Assembly: GCA_903923345.1 (NCBI GenBank)
Contig: CAIXXI010000487.1
Coordinates: 1 to 5,985 of the forward strand
Source of the DNA: an uncultured Burkholderiales bacterium
Lineage (GTDB): Bacteria; Pseudomonadota; Gammaproteobacteria; Burkholderiales; Burkholderiaceae_E
Direction of reading: 5' to 3'
DNA: 5,985 bases
The notes beneath the pieces are model-generated. The model was not told where the DNA came from. It searched no databases and saw only the letters and a list, made by a program, of their open reading frames with translations. Position numbers and translations under genes: made by a program. Below, one piece after another: positions 1-4,952 of the stretch (position 1 is the first letter of the stretch; each line of letters starts with the position of its first letter).

Positions 1-11
1 ATGGACGGCGC

Positions 12-48
12 GATGCAGCACGCCCCGCACCCGGGGCGGCACTGCATC
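12..48. repeat. Imperfect inverted repeat / strong stem-loop after the small minus-strand gene
   Basis: The outer arms GATGCAG (12-18) and CTGCATC (42-48) are perfectly complementary over 7 bp. Inside them CGCCCC (21-26) pairs with GGGGCG (33-38) around a 6-nt loop, leaving a 2x3 internal loop between the two stems. The structure lies 16 nt downstream of the small gene's stop codon. Neither strand has a T-run after it, so it is not a classic Rho-independent terminator. It may block transcription weakly, protect a 3' end, or be a dispersed palindromic repeat. The structure is seen directly; the role is inferred. Confidence 0.5.
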
Positions 49-63
49 ACACGCGTTGGCGAA

Positions 64-327
64 TCAGCGCCCAGTCGAGGAGCCCGATCCAGCGCCGGAG
101 CCCGACCCTGCCCGATCGGCCTGCCCCGGACGGGCCGCCGTCTCGGCACGCTTGGCCGCATCGGCCGCAGCGGGTTTGCCGCCCTGCACCGATTCCTGAG
201 CCTGAGGCGAACCCTGAGTCTGCTGCGGTTTGGCCGGGTTCGCTTGAGTCCCGGATTGAGTGGACTGCCCTTGCTGAGGCTTCTGGGCAGACGTCTCGCC
301 TGCGTTGGTGCGATCTTGCTGGTTCAT
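64..327 (-). CDS. Small Gln/Gly/Ala-rich, predicted disordered hypothetical protein (87 aa)
   Basis: I do not recognise this gene. The start ATG at 327 is preceded by AGGA at a 7-nt spacing, a reasonable ribosome binding site that sets the start inside a longer open frame. The 87-residue product begins MNQQDRTNAG. It has about 15 glutamines and many Gly, Ala, Ser, Thr and Pro. It contains no Leu, Ile, Phe, Trp, Tyr, His or Cys, so it cannot form a normal hydrophobic core. There is no signal peptide or membrane segment. Residues 1-50 are Q/P/S/T/G-rich, 51-71 are Ala/Lys/Arg-rich and could be helical, and 72-87 are a Gly/Ser tail. It lies 124 nt downstream of thiC on the same strand, after two stem-loops. 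Low-complexity frames in GC-rich DNA can be chance products; the ribosome binding site and the coherent composition favour a real gene, but only moderately. Confidence 0.45.
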   Translation of the reverse strand: MNQQDRTNAGETSAQKPQQGQSTQSGTQANPAKPQQTQGSPQAQESVQGGKPAAADAAKRAETAARPGQADRAGSGSGAGSGSSTGR

Positions 328-341
328 ATGTTCATCCTGAA

Positions 342-378
342 AAGACCCGGGAAGGCCGGATGGCGTTCCCGAAGTCTT
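342..378 (-). terminator. Terminator-like stem-loop just upstream of the small gene
   Basis: Read on the minus strand, AAGAC pairs with GTCTT (5 bp) and, after a 2x1 internal loop, CGGGAA pairs with TTCCCG (6 bp) around a 12-nt loop. The 3' arm runs into a short T-run (GTCTTTTC). This looks like a modest Rho-independent terminator for thiC transcripts. The T-run ends two bases before the AGGA of the next gene's ribosome binding site, so the element could instead act as an attenuator or translational control for that gene. Confidence 0.4.
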
Positions 379-385
379 ACAGGGC

Positions 386-417
386 AAGCCCCATGCCCAC
401 CGACAACGGCATGGCTT
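386..417 (-). other. Stem-loop in the thiC 3' region
   Basis: On the minus strand AAGCCATGCC pairs with GGCATGGGGCTT, giving 10 bp interrupted by a 2-nt GG bulge around a 10-nt loop. It begins 34 nt after the thiC stop codon. No T-run follows, so a role in mRNA 3'-end stability or Rho-dependent ending is as likely as intrinsic termination. The pairing is seen directly; the function is inferred. Confidence 0.4.
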
Positions 418-451
418 GAACAGGACTGCATGGGTTGCGCTGAAGCTGGCC

Positions 452-2365
452 TCAGACCTTGCCGTAGATCTCGCTGCCCTTGCGAACGAACTCCACCGCC
501 TTTTCCTGCATGCCCTGCGTGAGCGCCTGTTCGGCTGACACACCCGACTTCTCGGCATAGTCGCGCACATCCTGCGTGATCTTCATCGAGCAGAAGTGTG
601 GCCCGCACATCGAGCAGAAGTGCGCCGTCTTCATCGAGTCCTTGGGCAGGGTCTCGTCGTGGAAATCCTTGGCGGTGTCAGGGTCCAGACCCAGATTGAA
701 CTGGTCGGCCCAGCGAAACTCGAAGCGCGCCTTGGACAGGGCGTTGTCGCGGATCTGCGCACCCGGATGGCCCTTGGCCAAATCGGCGGCATGCGCAGCA
801 ATCTTGTACGCGATGATGCCGTCCTTGACGTCCTTCTTGTTGGGCAGACCCAGATGCTCCTTGGGCGTCACATAGCACAGCATGGCGGTGCCGTACCAGC
901 CGATCTGTGCTGCGCCGATCGCACTGGTGATGTGGTCGTAGCCCGGGGCGATATCGGTGGTCAGCGGCCCCAGCGTGTAGAACGGCGCCTCATGGCAATC
1001 TCGCAGCTGCAGCTCCATGTTTTCCTTGATGAGCTGCATCGGCACATGGCCAGGGCCTTCGATCATCACCTGCACATCATGCTTCCAGGCGACCTGAGTG
1101 AGTTCGCCGAGGGTACGCAGTTCAGACAATTGCGCCTCATCATTGGCATCGTAGATCGATCCCGGGCGCAGGCCATCGCCCAGTGAGAAGGCCACGTCGT
1201 AAGCCTTCATGATCTCGCAGATCTCTTCGAAGCGTTCGTACAGGAAGGACTCGCGGTGATGCGCCAGGCACCACTTCGCCATGATGCTGCCGCCGCGAGA
1301 GACGATGCCGGTCATGCGCTTTGCGGTCATCGGAATGTAGGGCAGGCGCACGCCGGCATGGATGGTGAAGTAGTCGACGCCCTGTTCAGCCTGTTCGATC
1401 AGGGTGTCGCGGAAGATCTCCCAGGTGAGGTCTTCGGCCTTGCCGTCGACTTTCTCGAGGGCCTGATAAATCGGTACCGTGCCGATGGGCACCGGAGAAT
1501 TGCGAACGATCCACTCGCGGGTCTCATGGATGTGCTTGCCGGTCGACAGGTCCATGACGGTATCGCCGCCCCATCGAATCGACCAGGTCATCTTCTCGAC
1601 TTCCTCGCCGATCGAGGAGGTCACGGCCGAGTTGCCGATATTGGCGTTGATCTTCACCAGGAAATTACGGCCGATGATCATCGGCTCGGTTTCAGGATGG
1701 TTGATGTTGGCCGGGATGATGGCCCGCCCGCGGGCGACTTCGCTGCGCACGAATTCAGGCGTGATTTCTGCCGGAATCGCCGCACCAAACGACTCGCCGC
1801 GGTGCTGGCGACCCAGCAGATCGGCCATGCGAGCGCCCGTCGGCCCGGCGGCCCGCAGTGATTCAATGTATTCGGCGCGACGCAGGTTTTCGCGGATCGC
1901 CACGTACTCCATCTCGGGGGTGACGATGCCCCGACGCGCGTAGTGCATCTGGGTGACATTGGCGCCTGCCCGGGCGCGGCGCGGAGCGCGGGCGAGGTCA
2001 AAGCGCAATTGGGCCAGGCCGGAGTCGGCCAGGCGCTCGCGCCCGTAGGCCGAGCTCGGCCCAGTCAATTTTTCGGTGTCATTTCGTTCTTCAATCCAGG
2101 CTGCTCGCAAGGCCGGCAAGCCCTTGCGGATGTCGATCGTTGCCGCCGGATCGCTGTAGGGGCCGCTGGTGTCGTACACAAAGACCGGCGGATTCGGCTC
2201 ATGGCCCATGCCTGCGGGCGTGTCGGCCTGGCTGATCTCGCGCATCGGCACGCGGATGTCGGCCCGTGATCCGGTGACATGCACCTTGCGCGAATTCGGC
2301 AATGGGGAAATCGCGGCCTCGTCGACGGCGGCGTCGGCAGCAATGAATTTGGGATGAGCGTTCAT
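452..2365 (-). CDS. thiC: Phosphomethylpyrimidine synthase ThiC
   Basis: ThiC is a cytoplasmic radical-SAM enzyme. It converts 5-aminoimidazole ribotide to 4-amino-5-hydroxymethyl-2-methylpyrimidine phosphate, the pyrimidine precursor of thiamine. The frame encodes 637 residues, close to the usual proteobacterial length of about 630. The N-terminal domain spans roughly residues 20-180, with VFVYDTSGPYSDP at 61-73. The barrel follows, with PANINHPETEPMIIGRNFLVKINANIGNS at about 218-246 in the family form, GDGLRPGSIYDAND at 396-409 and EGPGHVP at 436-442. Near the C-terminus Cys584, Cys587 and Cys592 form the CxxCx4C motif that holds the 4Fe-4S cluster. The chosen ATG at 2365 has AGGAG at about 7 nt, and MNAHPKF is a natural start. 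A 19-codon extension would need a TTG at 2422 without a clear ribosome binding site. A TPP aptamer lies upstream, so expression should fall when thiamine is available. The gene is intact and identification is essentially certain. Confidence 0.98.
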   Translation of the reverse strand: MNAHPKFIAADAAVDEAAISPLPNSRKVHVTGSRADIRVPMREISQADTPAGMGHEPNPPVFVYDTSGPYSDPAATIDIRKGLPALRAAWIEERNDTEKLTGPSSAYGRERLADSGLAQLRFDLARAPRRARAGANVTQMHYARRGIVTPEMEYVAIRENLRRAEYIESLRAAGPTGARMADLLGRQHRGESFGAAIPAEITPEFVRSEVARGRAIIPANINHPETEPMIIGRNFLVKINANIGNSAVTSSIGEEVEKMTWSIRWGGDTVMDLSTGKHIHETREWIVRNSPVPIGTVPIYQALEKVDGKAEDLTWEIFRDTLIEQAEQGVDYFTIHAGVRLPYIPMTAKRMTGIVSRGGSIMAKWCLAHHRESFLYERFEEICEIMKAYDVAFSLGDGLRPGSIYDANDEAQLSELRTLGELTQVAWKHDVQVMIEGPGHVPMQLIKENMELQLRDCHEAPFYTLGPLTTDIAPGYDHITSAIGAAQIGWYGTAMLCYVTPKEHLGLPNKKDVKDGIIAYKIAAHAADLAKGHPGAQIRDNALSKARFEFRWADQFNLGLDPDTAKDFHDETLPKDSMKTAHFCSMCGPHFCSMKITQDVRDYAEKSGVSAEQALTQGMQEKAVEFVRKGSEIYGKV

Positions 2366-2370
2366 GAGGA

Positions 2371-2376
2371 TCTCCT
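2371..2376 (-). promoter_or_regulatory. thiC ribosome binding site
   Basis: AGGAGA on the minus strand lies 5 nt (7 from the AGGAG core centre) before ATG 2365. It decides the thiC start in favour of MNAHPKF over the upstream TTG. Its GGAGA is complementary to the TCTCC loop of the leader hairpin at 2460-2478, a possible route for translational control. Confidence 0.75.
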
Positions 2377-2459
2377 GTGGCCTCGCACCTGGGCGCGACG
2401 AAACGGCCTTGCCGGCCTTCAATCAACCAGGGGACTCGCCTCATGAACCTTCAGAGAGG

Positions 2460-2478
2460 GCCCGACGGAGAGTCGGGC
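2460..2478 (-). promoter_or_regulatory. Leader hairpin between the TPP aptamer and thiC
   Basis: On the minus strand GCCCGAC and GTCGGGC form a perfect 7-bp stem around the loop TCTCC. The sequence after it (CCTCTCTG) is not a T-run, so it is a poor intrinsic terminator. The loop is complementary to the GGAGA of the thiC ribosome binding site 90 nt further on. It probably belongs to the riboswitch expression platform; that assignment is inferred. Confidence 0.5.
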
Positions 2479-2484
2479 TGGGTG

Positions 2485-2501
2485 CGCGAATCATGATCGC
2501 G
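2485..2501 (-). promoter_or_regulatory. Small palindromic hairpin in the thiC leader
   Basis: CGCGA and TCGCG form a 5-bp stem around a 7-nt loop, within a sequence that also contains the palindrome ATCATGAT. It lies between the aptamer end and the second leader hairpin. Just 3' of it is CACCC, complementary to the GGGTG at the aptamer P3/J3-2 junction, so it may take part in a ligand-dependent refolding. The role is inferred only. Confidence 0.3.
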
Positions 2502-2510
2502 TCACCGGCT

Positions 2511-2606
2511 CGGCTTCCCTTCGACGGCATTACCCGCATCAGGTTCGGAGGGTGTGTCTCACCCGGAGGCAGCCGATTCAGCCGACCGCACCAGGACCCC
2601 TAGCAA
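2511..2606 (-). ncRNA. TPP riboswitch (thi-box aptamer) controlling thiC
   Basis: The minus strand shows the thi-box signature in order. AGGGGT near 2601-2596 is the 5' side of P2. An extended P3 arm follows: CCTGG pairs with CCGGG, and inside it CGGTCG pairs with CGGCTG. Next come TGAGA, then ACCCT closing P2, then GAACCTGATG, then GGGTAATGCCGTC and GAAGGGAAG for P4/P5. These are the conserved positions that bind thiamine pyrophosphate. P1 looks short (GCT with AGC). The aptamer lies 145 nt upstream of thiC, the classic target. Known TPP switches repress when TPP is bound. No clear terminator follows, so control of translation, or Rho-dependent ending, is more likely than intrinsic termination. 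The leader 2366-2510 holds two hairpins and no gene. Confidence 0.93.
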
Positions 2607-2624
2607 TCTGATCAGGGTATCAGA
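2607..2624. repeat. Short inverted repeat at the 5' edge of the riboswitch
   Basis: TCTGAT and ATCAGA are perfect 6-bp arms around a 6-nt spacer, immediately upstream of the aptamer. On the minus strand the spacer carries TGATACCCT, which could be a poor -10 element with an upstream TG. A start about 7 nt further on would fall at the aptamer's first bases. No good -35 is visible. It is either the promoter region of thiC or an incidental hairpin in a transcript continuing from the MBL gene. Confidence 0.25.
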
Positions 2625-2667
2625 GAAAGCACCCGCAGCGCACCGAACACGCCCGGCGCACAGGGGC

Positions 2668-3573
2668 TCAGCCGCGCTTCAGGAAGCGGCCGTCTTCGAG
2701 CCGCTCGATTCGGCCCTCGCCCAGCAATTCGTCCAGGTGCTGGGCAATCGTTCGCCGCTCGACGAAGTCAACCCACAGTTCCTGATAGTCCGTGGGGTAG
2801 AGCAGCCGCAGTCGCACCAGTTCATCGAGCGACTTCGGTTCGCCGGCCAGCCGCTCGAGCAGCGTCTGGCTGCGCTGATCGATCTTCGAAGCAAACGCCG
2901 ACAGTGCGCTCAGAAAATTGCTGCGCTCGGTCACTGCGCCGCGGTGGTGAGAGGTCACCCAGACCGAGGCAGGCACATCGGCCACCCGCTTCAGGGTCTG
3001 GCGAAACTGCGCAAGGTTTGAAGTGCCATCGCCGTAGTAGGGGCCAAAACCGGACAGATCGATGTCACCGATGAAAGCCACGCCCATCGGCTCGACCAGC
3101 AGCACACAATGCCCTGAGGTGTGGCCTGGCATGTGAATCGCCTGCACAGTCACCCCGCCCAGATCCCAGCGTGCACCGTCGCGGTAGGCGTGTGCATCCG
3201 GCCTCGGATGGAAATGAAAGTCGGCCTCGACCTTCGCCTTCATCTGGCGCAGGGCCTGCTCACCGTAGCCGTAGTGGCGAGCCAGGCCTTCCCAGCTGCG
3301 CACCGCATCGATATCGGCCTCGTGTGCGTGCACCGCAGCACCCGGAATCCGATGCAGGCCGGTGATGTGATCTTCGTGCACATGGCCCAGGATGCACAGA
3401 TCGGCCTCATCGAATTCAGCACCGATGCGATTGGCCACGAGCGGCGAGTCGAATACCGCCAGCGTGTCGCGCCCGCGCACGGTCAGTTGATTGCCATCGG
3501 GGTACTTGCCGTTCTTTTCACCGAAAAACACCGTGAGCGGGCCGAAATCGCGTCTGGGAACGGAGTGATCCAT
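2668..3573 (-). CDS. MBL-fold metallo-hydrolase with C-terminal winged-helix-like region
   Basis: This is a 301-residue soluble protein of the metallo-beta-lactamase superfamily, with no signal peptide, so it should act in the cytoplasm. His64-x-His66-x-Asp68-His69 (HVHEDH) is the family's metal-binding motif. His151 in MPGHTSGH, Asp170 in FIGDIDLSG and His209/His210 (TSHHRG) are the likely third, bridging and last metal ligands. Together they predict an active two-metal hydrolase. Residues about 235-301 (SLDELVRLRLLY... TIAQHLDELLGEGRIERLEDGRFLKRG) resemble the small winged-helix domain attached to LACTB2-like members. The substrate cannot be read from the sequence: thioesters, nucleic acids and lactones are all possible. 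ATG 3573 is chosen because AGG lies about 8 nt upstream; a 19-codon extension would start at TTG. It precedes the thiC riboswitch on the same strand by about 60 nt, and diverges from the efflux genes. Confidence 0.88.
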   Translation of the reverse strand: MDHSVPRRDFGPLTVFFGEKNGKYPDGNQLTVRGRDTLAVFDSPLVANRIGAEFDEADLCILGHVHEDHITGLHRIPGAAVHAHEADIDAVRSWEGLARHYGYGEQALRQMKAKVEADFHFHPRPDAHAYRDGARWDLGGVTVQAIHMPGHTSGHCVLLVEPMGVAFIGDIDLSGFGPYYGDGTSNLAQFRQTLKRVADVPASVWVTSHHRGAVTERSNFLSALSAFASKIDQRSQTLLERLAGEPKSLDELVRLRLLYPTDYQELWVDFVERRTIAQHLDELLGEGRIERLEDGRFLKRG

Positions 3574-3604
3574 GCTGAAAACCTGTTGGATGAGAAAGTC
3601 GGTG

Positions 3605-3622
3605 GCAGGGCAAGCGCCCTGC
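3605..3622. other. Perfect hairpin in the MBL gene leader
   Basis: GCAGGGC (3605-3611) and GCCCTGC (3616-3622) form a 7-bp perfect stem with a 4-nt loop, 32 nt upstream of the MBL start codon. It could be an RNA hairpin in the MBL mRNA leader or a DNA operator in the divergent region. There is no T-run on the minus-strand side. The function is unknown. Confidence 0.35.
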
Positions 3623-3661
3623 GATGGCAAATACCGCCCTGATGATGCACTGACAGGAAGA

Positions 3662-3675
3662 CCGACGCGAGTCGG
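3662..3675. promoter_or_regulatory. Candidate operator: inverted repeat in the -35 region of the efflux promoter
   Basis: CCGAC-GCGA-GTCGG is a perfect 5-bp inverted repeat with a 4-bp spacer, and outer GGA and TCC extend the symmetry imperfectly. It ends 20 bp before the TATACT box, where the -35 element should be and where no good TTGACA match exists. Efflux operons are often controlled by dimeric repressors or activators binding such sites. No regulator gene is present in the window. The repeat is seen; the operator role is inferred. Confidence 0.35.
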
Positions 3676-3695
3676 AATCCCGCGCCCCGGCCCGT

Positions 3696-3701
3696 TATAC
3701 T
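3696..3701 (+). promoter_or_regulatory. -10 element of the efflux operon promoter (TATACT)
   Basis: TATACT is a 5-of-6 match to the sigma-70 -10 consensus and stands out in very GC-rich surroundings. No convincing -35 hexamer lies 16-18 bp upstream (the area reads CGGAAT). Transcription should begin near 3708, only about 4 nt before the adaptor ATG at 3712, which would give a leaderless or nearly leaderless mRNA. The reverse strand reads TATAAC here, so a weak promoter toward the MBL gene is also possible. Confidence 0.55.
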
Positions 3702-3711
3702 GCGCGCGCCC

Positions 3712-4908
3712 ATGAAAAAACCCCTCCTTGTTGCGATTGTGATCGCGGTGCTGGCCGTTGGCGCCTGGGTGCTGCTCGGCTCGCGCGGCGCCTCAACCGC
3801 GACCCCGGCATCAGCCCAGGGAGGTGCCTCGACGCCTTCGTCCGCACCCACACCCGTCCTCGAATTCGCGAGTACCGATCTGTTGACCCTGTCGCCGCGG
3901 GCGATGGTTCGAAGCATTCCACTGACAGGCTCGCTGCGCCCGACCGATCAGACCCTCGTCAAAGCCCGGGTGGCGGGCGATCTGCGCGAGCTCACCGTGC
4001 GTGAAGGCGATCCGGTCCGCAGGGGGCAGTTGCTCGGGCGCATCGACCTCACCGAATATCAGGTGCGCGTCTCTGAGCGCCAGGCCCAGTTGATGGCCGC
4101 TGAATCGCAGCTGGCTCAGGCGCGCCGTAATCTGGACAACACCAACCAGCTCAAGGACCGCAATTTTGTTTCGCAAAGTGCACTGGATCAGGCCCGATCA
4201 AGCTGGGAGGTCACCGTCGCCAACCGTGACGCCGCGGCTGCCCAGCTGACGCTGGCCAGGAAGTCGCTGGGCGACGCCCAGCTGATTGCCCCGATCGATG
4301 GCGTGGTGGCTGAACGGTTTGCCCAACCCGGCGAAAAGCTGCCCATCGATGGGCGGGTGCTGTCGATTGTCGATCTGGTGCGCATGGAGATCGAAGCGCC
4401 GGTTCCAGCGTCCGAGATCGGGTCCGTACGGATCGGGCAGCAGGTGATGCTCCAGATCGAAGGCGTCTCGCGCCAACAGACCGGCCAGATTGCTCGAATC
4501 GCTCCGTCAACGCAGGCAGGCACGCGCTCGGTGCCGGTCTATATCGCGCTGCAAAACCGTGACCCCTCGGTACGCGCGGGTCTGTTCGCACAAGGCCGGC
4601 TCGTGGTCGAATCGCGCCAGGCCGTACTGGCCGTGCCGGCTGCGGCGATTCGTGACTCGGCGGCACGCACCTTCGTCTACGTCGTGACCGATGGCATCCT
4701 GCGCGAGCGGGAAGTCACCATCGGACTGAGAGACGATTCCGAAGACGGTCAGGCCTGGGTCGAGATTCGCAGTGGCCTGTCTGCCGGCGAGCAGATCGTT
4801 GCAACCAATCTCGGACGCCTGAGAACCGGTGCACCGGTCCGGGTGATCGCTGGCAATGCAAAACCGGCCAGCGGTAATGCCGCGGGTCTTGTCTCGCCGT
4901 TGCGCTGA
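3712..4908 (+). CDS. RND efflux periplasmic adaptor (membrane-fusion protein)
   Basis: This 398-residue protein should link an inner-membrane RND transporter to an outer-membrane channel across the periplasm. Residues 1-24 (MKKP then a hydrophobic stretch, LLVAIVIAVLAVGAWVLLG) are an N-terminal membrane anchor or signal. No lipobox cysteine is present. Residues 25-48 form a Ser/Thr/Ala/Pro linker. The lipoyl-like halves lie at about 82-114 (VKARVAGDLRELTVREGDPVRRGQ) and 187-221 (GDAQLIAPIDGVVAERFAQPGE). Between them a coiled-coil hairpin rich in Ala, Gln, Leu and Arg spans about 115-186. A beta-barrel domain spans about 226-301 and a membrane-proximal domain about 302-380. The length is typical of the AcrA/MdtA/HlyD-type family. 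The start is firm from the signal anchor, but no Shine-Dalgarno sequence precedes it (GCGCGCGCCC), matching the predicted near-leaderless transcript. The permease follows after 44 nt, so they form an operon. The substrate is unknown. Confidence 0.93.
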   Translation: MKKPLLVAIVIAVLAVGAWVLLGSRGASTATPASAQGGASTPSSAPTPVLEFASTDLLTLSPRAMVRSIPLTGSLRPTDQTLVKARVAGDLRELTVREGDPVRRGQLLGRIDLTEYQVRVSERQAQLMAAESQLAQARRNLDNTNQLKDRNFVSQSALDQARSSWEVTVANRDAAAAQLTLARKSLGDAQLIAPIDGVVAERFAQPGEKLPIDGRVLSIVDLVRMEIEAPVPASEIGSVRIGQQVMLQIEGVSRQQTGQIARIAPSTQAGTRSVPVYIALQNRDPSVRAGLFAQGRLVVESRQAVLAVPAAAIRDSAARTFVYVVTDGILREREVTIGLRDDSEDGQAWVEIRSGLSAGEQIVATNLGRLRTGAPVRVIAGNAKPASGNAAGLVSPLR

Positions 4909-4952
4909 CCCGGTCCGCCGGACAGTCACCCACCCGCCGCACAGCCTCGACC
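4909..4952 (+). other. Spacer between adaptor and permease genes
   Basis: This 44-nt spacer contains GTCCG-C-CGGAC (4913-4923), a short palindrome, and no recognisable Shine-Dalgarno motif before the permease ATG (ACAGCCTCGACC). Nothing looks like a promoter or terminator, so the two genes should share a transcript. Confidence 0.5.

Noticed and set aside
1..522. Plus-strand open frame of 173 codons at the left edge
   Set aside because: It is antisense to the small gene and the thiC end, its product is Arg-rich with no domain, and no start signal is seen.
328..570. Upstream extension of the small gene's frame toward 570
   Set aside because: It overlaps the 3' end of thiC, its residues are Arg- and Cys-rich and unlike the rest of the frame, and ATG 327 has its own ribosome binding site.
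590..635. Near repeat of ATCGAGCAGAAGTG within thiC
   Set aside because: It encodes the repeated HFCSM around the iron-sulphur cluster motif of ThiC, a normal family feature, and not a DNA repeat element.
2366..2422. 19-codon N-terminal extension of ThiC
   Set aside because: It would start at a TTG without a clear ribosome binding site, whereas ATG 2365 has AGGAG at good spacing and gives the normal ThiC length.
2554..3021. Plus-strand open frame antisense to the riboswitch and MBL gene
   Set aside because: It runs across a conserved riboswitch and a conserved protein on the other strand, with no ribosome binding site.
3574..3630. 19-codon N-terminal extension of the MBL protein
   Set aside because: It would start at TTG inside the region of the 3605-3622 hairpin. 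ATG 3573 has a better spaced AGG and begins the conserved part of the protein.
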